NCBI GenBank assembly: GCA_038209965.1
Contig: JBBQXF010000002.1
Coordinates: forward strand, 33,050 to 97,049
Reading direction: 5' to 3'
Length of the DNA: 64,000 nt
From: JALONO01 sp038209965
GTDB taxonomy: Bacteria; Bacteroidota; Bacteroidia; Cytophagales; Thermoflexibacteraceae
A program made the position numbers and the translations under genes. Every line of letters starts with the position of its first letter. Position 1 is the stretch's first letter. The notes under the pieces were generated by a model. It worked only from the letters and a program-made list of their open reading frames with translations, was not told where the DNA came from and made no database searches. Of the stretch, positions 27,102 through 36,644 are shown in pieces.

Positions 27102-27668
27102 ATGAAACGGAATAAATTTATTGCCTCGCTTTTCACTTTAATCGCAGTACCATTTCATGGTTTTGCTCAAATCAAAACGTTGCTGACCAGAAACGATAAA
27201 GGATTTAAAGTTCCTGCGGGCGAAGGTAGAAAACATGGACACCTAAAACTAAAAGGAGTAAACGCCAATGTTATTGATGTAAAAGTATCAGGCAGTGATA
27301 CCAATGGTCATTTGGCCATATTTGAACAAACCTCGCTTTCCCAGGGCAAAGGCGTACCGCTACACATTCATCCTTTTCAGGACGAAATATTTTATGTCAT
27401 TGATGGTTCCTATAAGTTTCAGATTGGTAACGATCAGTATGATTTGACCATTGGTGACAGCATTTTTTTACCGCGTAAAATTGCTCATGCGTGGACACAG
27501 GTATCAGAAAAAGGGAAGATGATTGTAACAATGCAACCCGCCGGAAAGCTAGAGAATTTTTTTGTTACCATTGCAGCATTGGATCATGAACCAAGCCAGC
27601 CCGAAATAGCAAAGATTTTTTCAGACAATGACATGAAAGTGGTTGGGCCGCCTTTAAAAATTAATTAA
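27102..27668 (+). CDS. Exported single-domain cupin protein
   Basis: 188 residues with a signal peptide (about 1-22, ending GFAQ). The cupin motif 1 gives metal ligands H88, H90 and E95 (PLHIHPFQDEIFYV) and motif 2 gives H129 (LPRKIAHAW), so a metal site should form. Function could be a dioxygenase, isomerase or binding protein; the sequence does not decide. It is AT-richer and uses AAA/GAA/ATT codons more than its neighbours, which suggests recent transfer. It has its own promoter at 26894 and its own terminator at 27709, so it forms a self-contained unit. Confidence 0.85.
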   Translation: MKRNKFIASLFTLIAVPFHGFAQIKTLLTRNDKGFKVPAGEGRKHGHLKLKGVNANVIDVKVSGSDTNGHLAIFEQTSLSQGKGVPLHIHPFQDEIFYVIDGSYKFQIGNDQYDLTIGDSIFLPRKIAHAWTQVSEKGKMIVTMQPAGKLENFFVTIAALDHEPSQPEIAKIFSDNDMKVVGPPLKIN

Positions 27669-27708
27669 CCAAAAAACGTCACCAAAGTATCAATCCAATA
27701 GATCAGGT

Positions 27709-27749
27709 AAAAAAACAGCCCCACCGTTCATTCTTGGGGCTGTTTTTTT
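27709..27749. terminator. Strong terminator after the cupin gene
   Basis: A perfect 15-bp stem (27709-27723 with 27735-27749) with A and T runs at its ends and an 11-base loop. Confidence 0.9.
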
Positions 27750-27767
27750 ACGAGTTCGCGCGTCATT

Positions 27768-27800
27768 TTTGGTCGATTCCAGTAATAAATACAATCTTTG
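27768..27800 (+). promoter_or_regulatory. Possible promoter of the GH31 gene
   Basis: TTTG at 27768-27771 and AATCTTTG at 27793-27800 (one mismatch to TAnnTTTG), with a 21-base spacer, 24 bases before the ATG. Confidence 0.4.
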
Positions 27801-27824
27801 TACAACCTTAGCCACCCTTGAATC

Positions 27825-30314
27825 ATGGCCAATCATAAACTCAGCCAAAGTCTGGGCGATTTTGTCTCCCAGCAAACCAGGCCCCAGGGCCTTTACATCC
27901 AAACCACCCACGGCTCACTCGAGGTAGTGGTCTATCGGCCGGCGGTGGTTCGTTTCCGGGCCAATCTCATGCCCAGCACCCGCGAAGATTTTTCCTACGC
28001 CGTGGTGGCCCAACCAGAAGCCAACGATTTTCAGGTAGTTGATGATCAAGATGTCCTCACCCTTACCACCGGCCTGCTCACCGTCGAGCTCAGCAAGTTT
28101 CCCCTGCGGGTGCGCTGCCTGACCCCCGACGGAGCCACGATCAACGAGGACGACCCAGCCTTTGGTACGGCCTGGATGGGCGATCAAGTGACCACTTACA
28201 AGAAACTCCAGCCGGGCGAGCGGTTCTTGGGCTTGGGCGAAAAAACCGGCAATCTCGACCGCCGGGGCGCGGCCTACGTGAACTGGAACACCGACTCTTT
28301 TGCCTATGGTCCCGATTCAGACCCACTCTACGCCTCGTTTCCCTTCTACTTGGGAGTCGTGCCCCCATACCGCACGGCGGGCGGCACGACCAAGCGGCAC
28401 GGGCTGGCCTACGGCATTTTTATGGACAATTCGTACCGCTCCTATTTCAATTTTGGGGCTTCCAACGACCGCTTTGCTTCTTTTGCCGCCGAAGATGGCG
28501 AAATGGACTATTATTTCTTCCACGGATCGGTTGCCGAGATTTTGGCCGACTACACTTGGCTCACCGGCCGGATGCCCCTGCCACCGCGCTGGAGCCTGGG
28601 CTACCAGCAGTGCCGCTACAGTTACTACCCCGATAAAGAGGTGCTGAACTTGGCCCGTACTTTCCGCGAAAAACAAATCCCCGCCGATGTGATCCATTTG
28701 GACATCCACCACATGGATGCCTACAAGATTTTTAGCTGGGATCACCAACGTTTCGCCGAGCACCGCAAGCTGCTGGCCGAACTCAAGGCAATGGGCTTTG
28801 AAGTGGTGGTGATCTGCGATCCGGGCATCAAAGTGGAACCGGGCTACGCGGCCTACGAAGAGGGGTTGGCCCAAGACATTTTCGTCAAATATCCCGACGG
28901 AACCAACCACACGGCCCAAGTATGGCCGGGCTGGTGCCACTTCCCCGATTTCACCAACCCCCGCGCCCGCGCTTGGTGGGCCGGGCAATTGCAAAGCTAC
29001 CTCACCGACGGCATCCGGGGTTTCTGGAATGACATGAACGAGCCGGCCTCTTGGGGCCAGCGCAACCCCGATCTGGTGGAGCACGACTTTGAAGGGCAAC
29101 GGGCCAGCCACCGCCAAGCCCACAACATCTATGGCCTGCAAATGTGTCGCAGCACGTTTGAGGGGGCCAAACAAGCCTTGGCCGAAAACTCGCCACCCGG
29201 CGAACGGCCGTTTGTCCTCACGCGGGCAGCCTACAATGGCATCCAGCGTTACGCTGCCGTTTGGACGGGCGACAACACTTCCAGCGACGACCACATGCTG
29301 GCGGGGGTGCGCTTGGTGAACAGCCTCGGCCTCACGGGCGTGGCCTTTGCCGGCTACGACGTGGGCGGTTTCGTGGGCGAGCCTTCCGTGGCCCTGTTTG
29401 CCCGGTGGATCAGCTTGGGAGCCTTCGCGCCATTTTTCCGGGGGCACACCATGATCAACACCCGGGATCAAGAACCGTGGGCTTTTGGTGAAGAAGTAGA
29501 AGCCATTTCGCGCAACTACATCAGCCTGCGCTATCGCCTACTGCCCTACATTTACGCCACTTTTTATGAAGCCACCCAAAACGGACTGCCCGTGGCCCGC
29601 TCGCTGGCCATTGCCTACACGCACGATGCCAAAATTTATGATCCACAATACCAAAACGAATATCTGTTTGGGGAATATCTTTTGGTAGCCCCAGTGGTGA
29701 GCACCAAGGAACTGGCCAAAATCTACCTGCCCGATGGTATGTGGTACAACCTGTACGACAACCAAATGCAACCCGGCGAGCAGGAACTGGTGGTGGAATG
29801 CCCGCTGGAAACCCTGCCCGTATTTGTCAGGGCCGGGGCGATCGTGCCCATGCAGTCGCTGGTGCAGCACACCGGCCAAGCCACCGATGGCACACTGCAC
29901 CTCCATGTCTATTACTTGGCATCCTTGCCCGGCTTTGAAAACGAGCCTTTTTACACCAAAACCTCTTTTGTGTATTATGAAGACGATGGCCGCAGCTACG
30001 CCCACGAAATGGACAATTTTTATCGCCGGGTCATTACTTACAGCGATGCCGAAGGCCAAGTGGTGCTGGGTGAAGTAGAGGGCCGCTATCCGTCACAATT
30101 CACAACCATTAAACTGATCTTGCACGGTTTCGATGAGATCGGGGAGCGGCTACTGGTCAATGGCCAAGCCGTGGCGGTGCACGAAGAGCGCCTGACCATG
30201 ATCGAGTCTATTGCGAGCTTCGATCCGCTGGGGCGCGAGAACTTGACTATCCAACAAATCAACAAAGTAGCCGTTTTTGCCAATGAAAATGGCGAAATGG
30301 TTGTGAGTTGGTAA
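27825..30314 (+). CDS. Glycoside hydrolase family 31 alpha-glucosidase
   Basis: 829 residues. The order is an N-terminal beta-sandwich, a catalytic TIM barrel from about 250, and C-terminal beta domains. The nucleophile is D403 in GFWNDMNEP and the acid/base is D483 in VWTGDNTSS, both exactly as in GH31. A preceding HLDIHHMD block near 291-298 and a HDFEGQ-like linker are also typical. No signal peptide is seen, so it likely works in the cytoplasm on imported malto-oligosaccharides or other alpha-glucosides. It is monocistronic, with no susCD or sugar transporter beside it. Confidence 0.94.
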   Translation: MANHKLSQSLGDFVSQQTRPQGLYIQTTHGSLEVVVYRPAVVRFRANLMPSTREDFSYAVVAQPEANDFQVVDDQDVLTLTTGLLTVELSKFPLRVRCLTPDGATINEDDPAFGTAWMGDQVTTYKKLQPGERFLGLGEKTGNLDRRGAAYVNWNTDSFAYGPDSDPLYASFPFYLGVVPPYRTAGGTTKRHGLAYGIFMDNSYRSYFNFGASNDRFASFAAEDGEMDYYFFHGSVAEILADYTWLTGRMPLPPRWSLGYQQCRYSYYPDKEVLNLARTFREKQIPADVIHLDIHHMDAYKIFSWDHQRFAEHRKLLAELKAMGFEVVVICDPGIKVEPGYAAYEEGLAQDIFVKYPDGTNHTAQVWPGWCHFPDFTNPRARAWWAGQLQSYLTDGIRGFWNDMNEPASWGQRNPDLVEHDFEGQRASHRQAHNIYGLQMCRSTFEGAKQALAENSPPGERPFVLTRAAYNGIQRYAAVWTGDNTSSDDHMLAGVRLVNSLGLTGVAFAGYDVGGFVGEPSVALFARWISLGAFAPFFRGHTMINTRDQEPWAFGEEVEAISRNYISLRYRLLPYIYATFYEATQNGLPVARSLAIAYTHDAKIYDPQYQNEYLFGEYLLVAPVVSTKELAKIYLPDGMWYNLYDNQMQPGEQELVVECPLETLPVFVRAGAIVPMQSLVQHTGQATDGTLHLHVYYLASLPGFENEPFYTKTSFVYYEDDGRSYAHEMDNFYRRVITYSDAEGQVVLGEVEGRYPSQFTTIKLILHGFDEIGERLLVNGQAVAVHEERLTMIESIASFDPLGRENLTIQQINKVAVFANENGEMVVSW

Positions 30315-30340
30315 ACTTAATAATTAATCCCAAGATTTCT

Positions 30341-30385
30341 CCACGGCAAAGCGGCAGCAAGATAAAACCCCAAACTTTGCCGTGG
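30341..30385. terminator. Hairpin after the GH31 gene
   Basis: An 11-bp stem (30341-30351 with 30375-30385) with a 23-base loop and no T run. It lies between convergent genes and may slow or end transcription. Confidence 0.4.
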
Positions 30386-30439
30386 GGGAGCCAGCAAACG
30401 CATCGGGCGGGCTACTGGGGGCGCGATCCGCCAACGGGC

Positions 30440-31225
30440 CTATTCCCGGGTGGGATAATTTCCCTTTTTGAGCAAATCACTCATCTCGGCCAATAACGTG
30501 AGCTTGCCCCCGTAAGTATCCTGCAACAGCTCCGGAGTGAACACTTGGGCCGCCGGGCCACTGGCCACCAAGCGCAAGTTGAGGAAAATGATCCAATCGA
30601 AGTATGCTTGGGCCGATTGGAGATCGTGGTGCACCACCACGGCCGTTTTGCCCTGCTGTTTCATTTCGCGCAGCAAGTCAATGATGGCGGCTTCCGTGGC
30701 GGCGTCCACCCCCGCGAACGGCTCATCCATGAAATACAAGTCGGCTTTTTGGGCGAGGGCGCGGGCCAAGAACACCCGCTGTTGCTGGCCGCCCGAGAGT
30801 TGGGAAATCTGGCGGTCGCGGAAGCCTTCCATCCCCACCTTGCGCAGGCAATCCAGCGCAATGTCCCGATCCGATTGGCGGGGCCGGCGAAACAGCCCCA
30901 ATTTGCCATAGCGGCCCATCAGCACCACATCAAACACGGAGGCGGGGAAGTCCCAATCCACCGACTCGCGCTGGGGCACATAGCTCACCCGGTCGCGCAC
31001 GGCGGCCAGTGGCTGATCAAAAATCTTGACATAGCCGCTGCTCTGGGGCAAAAGGCCCATCAAACTTTTGACAAACGTCGACTTGCCCGCACCGTTGGGG
31101 CCCATTACCCCCACGATCGCCCCCTGTGGAATGGTGAGATCCACCCCCCAAAGCACCGGTTTGCGGTTGTAGCTCACTGTGAGGTCATGGACTTCCACGG
31201 CAGGATTGGCAATATGCTGGTTCAT
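30440..31225 (-). CDS. Metal-type ABC transporter ATP-binding protein (MntB/ZnuC/SitB-like)
   Basis: 261 residues. Walker A is GPNGAGKST at about 42-50, the signature is LSGGQQQR near 146-153, and Walker B is DLYFMDEPFAGVD. The YVPQRESVDWDFP block and the switch VVVHHDL are those of the Mn/Zn/Fe uptake ATPases that pair with ABC-3 type permeases. The permease and metal-binding lipoprotein that normally sit with it are absent: downstream is the convergent GH31 gene and upstream is a spacer and the AT-rich unknown gene. It is either an orphan served by permeases elsewhere or the remainder of a broken operon. Confidence 0.9.
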   Translation of the reverse strand: MNQHIANPAVEVHDLTVSYNRKPVLWGVDLTIPQGAIVGVMGPNGAGKSTFVKSLMGLLPQSSGYVKIFDQPLAAVRDRVSYVPQRESVDWDFPASVFDVVLMGRYGKLGLFRRPRQSDRDIALDCLRKVGMEGFRDRQISQLSGGQQQRVFLARALAQKADLYFMDEPFAGVDAATEAAIIDLLREMKQQGKTAVVVHHDLQSAQAYFDWIIFLNLRLVASGPAAQVFTPELLQDTYGGKLTLLAEMSDLLKKGNYPTRE

Positions 31226-31439
31226 GGCGGCATTGAAAAATAAAGCGGGAGCAAGGTACGCATAGGTTGTCTTTATTAACTTCTTTGAATGAAAACAACT
31301 TGTTTTGCTGATGAAAAGCTACGACAAATGCAATATATCACTAGGCCCAATATAGGATTTTGCTAGATAAAAAATTACGAGCAATTCTCTTACCTAATTC
31401 AATAAAATTCGAACCGTTGGTAGGGAATTGCCAAAACGC

Positions 31440-32435
31440 TTAAACTTTTATGTCACTTGGCGAGATGGCAGCAACTATACTAAATCCTGCTGTTTTTGAA
31501 AATTTCATATTGTGAATAAAATTTTTTATAGAATCAGATGGGTCTATTGTTTCAAAATTCAATTTGTCAAGAGTCGGTGCAGGAATAGCTACTGACAAAA
31601 TGGTTTGTTGCTCTAGATGTCCGTTGACTGGATTAACCATTTCACTTTGAACATTTACAAAAACATAATTTAAAGGAAGAAAAGAAAGAATTTCTCTCGC
31701 AACTCTAAGAACACAACTACAAACGTAATCTTGATACAATTCGTGAAATTTTCCAACTGGCATATTCTTTTTTGAGACTTTCCCGGTTGATGTTTGTGTT
31801 AAAACAAAGTTGGGAATCACAGTTATACGATTTGCAAATAATGTGACGATCAAATATTCCTTTTCAAATTTGATGCTCAGTCCGCTGCCTAATTCTTTAA
31901 TATCTGAAAACGGATCCAAATATTCTAAAACTTTTTTATAAGTTTCTGGGTCAGAAGAAAGAACACCTTTTGCAAAATCTTGATACTTTGTCCATTCGTT
32001 ATATTCGGTGATATAATTTAGTAAATTACTTTCATAATCTTTTTGACCTACTTCTTTCGCTGACGCCACAAAAGTTTCTAATTTTAGCAGTCTCTTGTTT
32101 GTCAAACCAAATAGTTTATCAAAGAAAGTAGGTTTATAATTTATTAGATTCAATTCAGCTTCTTTTTGATTTTTGTTAAGTAATACTGGCTCTAATGGCC
32201 CTTCTTCACTTAATATTTCGTACCAATTAATCTGTTCACTTGTCTCTTTGTGTATTGAGGATATTAACTCGACATAGTCATTGTATTCCTGAACTATTCT
32301 TTGTCCATTTTCAAATGCTTCTTCTTTGAGCATAGACTTGTATTGCTTTGCAGCATTACTGGCTAGCCTTTTCTCTACTCGTTCAATTCGTCTTGCAATA
32401 GCAATGGATGTACGTATGTTTCCGTTCCAACTCAT
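31440..32435 (-). CDS. Unknown AT-rich gene, possibly acquired
   Basis: 331 residues; I cannot assign it to a named family. The first 70 residues (RRIERVEKRLASNAAKQYKSML and on) should form a coiled coil. The middle is helical; the last third is an alpha/beta domain with FHELYQDYVCSCVLRVAREIL near 227-247 and ends in an FIHNMKFSKTAGF block near 306-318. There is no signal peptide or membrane segment, so it is cytoplasmic. The codons are markedly AT-rich against neighbours and a decayed transposase lies just upstream, both signs of transfer. Conserved-looking C-terminal blocks suggest a real, widespread family rather than a random frame. Confidence 0.75.
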   Translation of the reverse strand: MSWNGNIRTSIAIARRIERVEKRLASNAAKQYKSMLKEEAFENGQRIVQEYNDYVELISSIHKETSEQINWYEILSEEGPLEPVLLNKNQKEAELNLINYKPTFFDKLFGLTNKRLLKLETFVASAKEVGQKDYESNLLNYITEYNEWTKYQDFAKGVLSSDPETYKKVLEYLDPFSDIKELGSGLSIKFEKEYLIVTLFANRITVIPNFVLTQTSTGKVSKKNMPVGKFHELYQDYVCSCVLRVAREILSFLPLNYVFVNVQSEMVNPVNGHLEQQTILSVAIPAPTLDKLNFETIDPSDSIKNFIHNMKFSKTAGFSIVAAISPSDIKV

Positions 32436-34055
32436 AGTTAAGTCTTTAAAGTTTGGTAAATTGGTAATTATTTACGTCGGGGTACTGGCGCGAAATGGGA
32501 AATGGGATTCCATAAAGCTTGCCCGCCAATAAATATTACTTAAATAGTTGGCAAATTAAGACCTTTCGCCAAAATATCCAAATTCCCCAATAAATTTTTT
32601 GTTTAATAGTGATGATTGCCCTTCTGGTCGTCACGTAGATGCGGATTTTAGCAGTTTACAGTCCAGATCCTATTGCCCGATCTCACAAAATATCGCATTT
32701 TATCGGGCCAAGGCCAATACTAGCTGAGTCAAATACAGGGCGTCCCCTTCGTCCCTCACCCAAACAAAACCAGCTCAAGTGCAAGATCGGGAATTGGTAC
32801 TGAAACTAGGCCGCCCGGAGCTTGGGCGCTACGTGGTGCTTGGTTTGGTTGATCTGTTGGAGTGCCTAGGTGCGCTGGGCATTGATCGTCCCATCGGTGC
32901 GCAACACCACTTTCGGCGGCCAGCCTGTTCACCTCCGCGTTACAGTTCAGCCGCTGGTGGCTGCTCGCCGGGGGGCTTCCGCTCTTGGTCACGCCTTGTC
33001 CCGCTATGGGCACTGCTCATATTGTGCTGTGGGTGGAGAGCATCCATAAATTGACCGCCTTTTTCGGTCAAACCGGCCCGCAAACGCTCCAACTGCCCCC
33101 AAACCCTACCTAGGCCGCCCGTCCGCCCCACAGGGGATGGTATTGGTCTTTTTGTGGGAAAACCCCAGCTTGTGCAACAGGGGCATCAGGCCCCCCGGCC
33201 GGTAGCCGCCCCCAGATTCTTCCATCACAAAGGCGCAGATTTCCCTGCTGGTCTGGTAAAAGTTGGTATCCAGTTCGGCCGTCAGTGGCTCTTTTTGGGC
33301 CTCGGTCAGCTTGCGCCCGTATGGCCTGTAGTGGTCGGCGGGGTAGGGCCCCAGGCCAAAAATTTCAAATTTCTCTTGATAATTGGCCATCGCCTGCTCC
33401 ATTATGCCCAGGCACGCAGCGATCCCCCCGGGCCATGGCCACGGTGCAGCATTAGCACCACCGTGATCTTTATGTAATCACGCCGGTGTCCTTGTTTGCG
33501 CTTCATGTCCCGCAAACGCTGGTAGGCGGCGTCGTCCAGTTTCAAGATCCCAAATATGGTAATTTTGTGGGAACATAAAAACCCCCTCTAAATTTTTAGT
33601 GGACTTGTTCAAATCCCAAAATAGAAGATTTTTTACTTGACGTCCCCCCAATGGCAAAGTAAATAAATTCACCGAACGCACATTGGTCAATATTTTATTT
33701 TGGCAACTCAAAATTAGCAATTTTTCAATGCTTTTTCGTTCTTCATTTGGTGGACGTATTGATTGGGAAATATTTTTTTGAGAAGTGACAAAACCCAATT
33801 TACTGAGTTCATTTTAATTTCCACCGTTTTGAATTGTGTTCAATGTCGCAAAAATACCTTAATTGGCTTATTGTTGATTGAGAACCAAGCAGTTTAAAAA
33901 ATTTACCAAAAAATCCTGACAAAGATATTTCCGGCTTAGTTTCCAGCAAATAAGGGTGTTTTGATTCTTGATTGGGCGGGTCACGATCATTGACCGCGCG
34001 ATATGAGGCGGATCATTGCACTTGGTATTGCCTGCTGGTGGACAGTTTTGGGCCA
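32436..34055. other. Gene-poor stretch with a transposase relic
   Basis: About 1.6 kb without an intact gene. Its centre (about 32740-33560) is the IS630-type relic. The left 300 bases and the right 450 bases (about 33590-34055) hold no recognisable coding sequence; the right part is AT-rich. Confidence 0.5.
32740..33560 (-). mobile_element. Decayed IS630-type transposase
   Basis: Read on the minus strand, pieces of one transposase appear in order but in different frames: LDDAAYQRLRDMKRKQ and RRDYIKITVVLMLHRG (about 33435-33541), then MEQAMANYQEKFEIFG, KLTEAQKE and TSREICAF (33106-33402; the best-preserved piece, with the winged helix-turn-helix region), then FMDALHPQHN (about 33017-33049), and VVLRTDGTINAQ (about 32880-32920). 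The catalytic DDE core is shredded by frameshifts and stops, so it cannot move. I could not identify terminal inverted repeats. Confidence 0.78.
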
Positions 34056-35468
34056 ATGGACATTGGTTGGGCAAAATTGTCTAGTTTTGGTGACCACCCA
34101 ACACCCACTGCTGTGCTTGCAACCGTACTTATTTTGTTGGCGGCCATTGCCTTTATTGTGCTCGCTACCGCCAAATACAAACTCCACCCTTTTCTGGCCC
34201 TGTTGTTTGCCGCTTACGGGGTAGCTTGGGCCGCCGGCCTGCCGGCTGCTGAAATCGGCAAGGCCATTTCGACGGGTTTCGGCCACACGCTCTCCGGCAT
34301 TGGGCTGGTGATTGTGGCGGGCACGCTCATTGGCACGGCACTGGAAAAATCCGGGGCTACTTTGCGCTTGGCCGCGGCTATTTTCGGTTGGCTGGGTGAT
34401 CGCAGGCCTACTTGGGGCCTGGGCATTATCGGCTATCTGGTCTCGATCGCCGTGTTTTGCGATTCCGGCTTCATCATTTTGGCTTCGCTCAACCGGGCCT
34501 TGGCCGCCAAGACGGGTACGCCACTCCCGGCCTTGTCAGTCGCACTGGGCATGGGGCTGCTTTCCACCCACGCGCTGGTGCCACCCACACCCGGCCCCGT
34601 GGCCGCGGCCGACACGTTGCAGGCTAGTTTGCCTTTGGTCATTGGCCTCAACCTGCTCATTTCCCTGCCACTTGCCCTAGTGGGCATTTTATTTGCCAAT
34701 TATTTAATCAAGACTATGCCGCCACCGGCCATTGGGACGACGGCCGGGGCGGATCTGGCAACTGGCGCAGCCCCAGCCACGCTGCCCAGTTTGGGTGTTG
34801 CTTTGGCGCCCATTGTGGTGCCCATTGTGCTCATGTCGCTGGGCACTGTCGGCAATTTGGTGCTCCCCGCCGACCAGTGGCCTTGGCTCAGGGACTGGCT
34901 GGCTTTTTTGGGGATGCCCGTCAATGCACTGGTGGTCGGGATGCTCTGTTGCGGTTTCCTTTTGCCCCGGGGCAACCGCGCCGCCCTCAGTCAATGGGTG
35001 GGCAAGGGCTTGATCGACGCCGCCCCGGTCATGATCATTACGGCCACGGGTGGGGCATTGGGGGCCACCATCAAGCTTTTGCCGCTGCAAACCCACTTGG
35101 CCACGGCCATTTCGGGCTTGGGCGATGGTGGCCAATGGCTGGGCGCGTTGTTGGCCTTCGGGGTAGCGGCCCTGCTCAAAACCGCCCAAGGTTCTTCCAC
35201 GGTGGCCATTGTCACCACGTCGGCCATTATGGCCCCACTCCTGCCCGCGCTCGGGTTGGACAGCGAACTGGGCCGGGCCTTACTGGTGGCAGTCATTGGT
35301 TCGGGGGCACTCACGGTATCGCACGCGAACGACAGCTTTTTTTGGGTGGTGGCCCAGTTTGGCCAAATGGATGCCCAGACTGCCTACCGAACCCATACCT
35401 TGGGCACATTGTTGATCGGCCTGACCGGACTGGTGGTAAGCTTGAGCCTAGTGTTGCTGCTATTGTAA
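34056..35468 (+). CDS. GntP-family gluconate:H+ symporter-like permease
   Basis: 470 residues from the ATG at 34056. It is very hydrophobic with about 12-14 membrane helices. The family features are the early KLHPFLALLFAAYG block, VIVAGTLIGTALEKSGA, a CDSGFIILASL stretch, the LSTHALVPPTPGPVAAA motif, and the late AQGSSTVAIVTTSAIMAPLLP and VSHANDSFFWV blocks. GntP members import gluconate or other hydroxy acids with protons. No gluconate kinase or dehydrogenase lies next to it. The exported sugar-acid enzymes at 0.7-3.1 kb are far away, so a link is only speculation. Confidence 0.9.
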   Translation: MDIGWAKLSSFGDHPTPTAVLATVLILLAAIAFIVLATAKYKLHPFLALLFAAYGVAWAAGLPAAEIGKAISTGFGHTLSGIGLVIVAGTLIGTALEKSGATLRLAAAIFGWLGDRRPTWGLGIIGYLVSIAVFCDSGFIILASLNRALAAKTGTPLPALSVALGMGLLSTHALVPPTPGPVAAADTLQASLPLVIGLNLLISLPLALVGILFANYLIKTMPPPAIGTTAGADLATGAAPATLPSLGVALAPIVVPIVLMSLGTVGNLVLPADQWPWLRDWLAFLGMPVNALVVGMLCCGFLLPRGNRAALSQWVGKGLIDAAPVMIITATGGALGATIKLLPLQTHLATAISGLGDGGQWLGALLAFGVAALLKTAQGSSTVAIVTTSAIMAPLLPALGLDSELGRALLVAVIGSGALTVSHANDSFFWVVAQFGQMDAQTAYRTHTLGTLLIGLTGLVVSLSLVLLLL

Positions 35469-35547
35469 ATCCCGGCTGTCAACTGCGGACCCGGACAAGC
35501 CACTTGCCCCCGTTTGGGCAACGGCCCGCTGGTGGCTGCGGCCAACT

Positions 35548-35587
35548 GGCCAGTACAGATTGGGCTGGCCGCTGGTCGTTTTTTTGC
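35548..35587 (+). terminator. Possible terminator after the GntP gene
   Basis: A short GC stem (35548-35553 with 35565-35570) is followed after about ten bases by a seven-T run. The geometry is poor, so confidence is low. Confidence 0.3.
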
Positions 35588-35758
35588 GAACAACCGGCCA
35601 GTGGATACAAATCTAAATTAACTTAGCGGCGTTTTTGGCTGAGTGCCGTGAGCAACGCGCGGTCTTGGCCAATGGGCCAACGGTAACCCCGCGGGGCGGC
35701 CCGGCACAAATGCGCAAAGAATTGGAAGCTGTTTTTACCAACCCATTTATCCATCCAG

Positions 35759-36643
35759 ATGAAGGCATATATATTTCCCGGCCAAGGCTCACAGTTTAGC
35801 GGAATGGGCCAAGCGCTCTATCAAACCTCGGCCCAAGCCAAAGACCTGTTTGAACTGGCCAACGAGTTGTTGGGTTTTCGAATCACTGACGTGATGTTCG
35901 GCGGAACCGAAGAGGAACTAAAACAAACCGATGTGACCCAGCCCGCCATTTTTTTGCATTCGGTGGTGCTGGCCGCCATTACGCCCGGTTTTTCCCCGCA
36001 AATGGTGGCGGGACACTCGCTCGGCGAATTTTCCGCGCTCGTGGCGGCGGGGGTGCTCTCCTTTGAAGACGGGCTACGGCTGGTGGCCGCCCGGGCCCGG
36101 GCCATGCAGCGGGCCTGTGAGTTGAATCCCTCCACTATGGCCGCCGTCCTGAACTTGGCCGATGACGTGGTGGAGCAGATTTGCGCCGAGGTGAGTGCTG
36201 GGGGCGAGGTGGTGGTGGCCGCCAATTACAACTGCCCCGGCCAATTGGTCATTTCAGGATCCTTCCGGGGCGTGGAACTGGCGGGAGAAAAGCTAAAAGC
36301 CGCCGGGGCCAAGCGGGTATTGCCCTTGCCCGTGGGCGGTGCGTTCCACTCACCTTTGATGCAGCCCGCCCGCGAAGAACTGGCGGCCGCCATTGAGGGC
36401 ACCGTTTTTAAGAATGCGCAAGGATGTCCCGTTTATCAAAATGTGGATGCCAAGCCCCACGAATCGGCCGCGCAGATCAAAGCCAATTTGGTGGCCCAAC
36501 TGACCTCTCCAGTGCGCTGGGCCCAATCGGTGGAACGGATGCTGGCCGATGGGGCCACGGCATTTATCGAGTGTGGGCCAGGAAAAGTATTGCAGGGGTT
36601 GGTCAAAAAGATCAACAAGGATGCCTTTACCGAATCCATCTAA
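35759..36643 (+). CDS. fabD: Malonyl-CoA:ACP transacylase
   Basis: 294 residues. It moves malonyl groups from CoA to acyl carrier protein for fatty-acid synthesis. The start YIFPGQGSQ, the nucleophile S87 in GHSLGEFS, and the catalytic His at 197 (GAFHSPLM) are all in place; the gene has the normal single-domain length. The menA gene starts one base after its stop, so the two are a tight transcriptional pair. No other fab gene is next to it. Confidence 0.95.
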   Translation: MKAYIFPGQGSQFSGMGQALYQTSAQAKDLFELANELLGFRITDVMFGGTEEELKQTDVTQPAIFLHSVVLAAITPGFSPQMVAGHSLGEFSALVAAGVLSFEDGLRLVAARARAMQRACELNPSTMAAVLNLADDVVEQICAEVSAGGEVVVAANYNCPGQLVISGSFRGVELAGEKLKAAGAKRVLPLPVGGAFHSPLMQPAREELAAAIEGTVFKNAQGCPVYQNVDAKPHESAAQIKANLVAQLTSPVRWAQSVERMLADGATAFIECGPGKVLQGLVKKINKDAFTESI

Positions 36644-36644
36644 C

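Noticed and set aside
28317..29471. A 384-codon minus-strand frame inside the GH31 gene
   Set aside because: It is a long shadow frame; GH31 catalytic motifs on the plus strand settle the coding strand.
33478..33798. A 106-codon minus-strand frame at the right end of the IS relic
   Set aside because: Its last part is the transposase in the wrong frame and its start is AT-rich non-coding sequence.
34003..34224. Alternative frame with a signal-like start before the GntP gene
   Set aside because: It runs into the permease in the wrong frame and ends without any domain.
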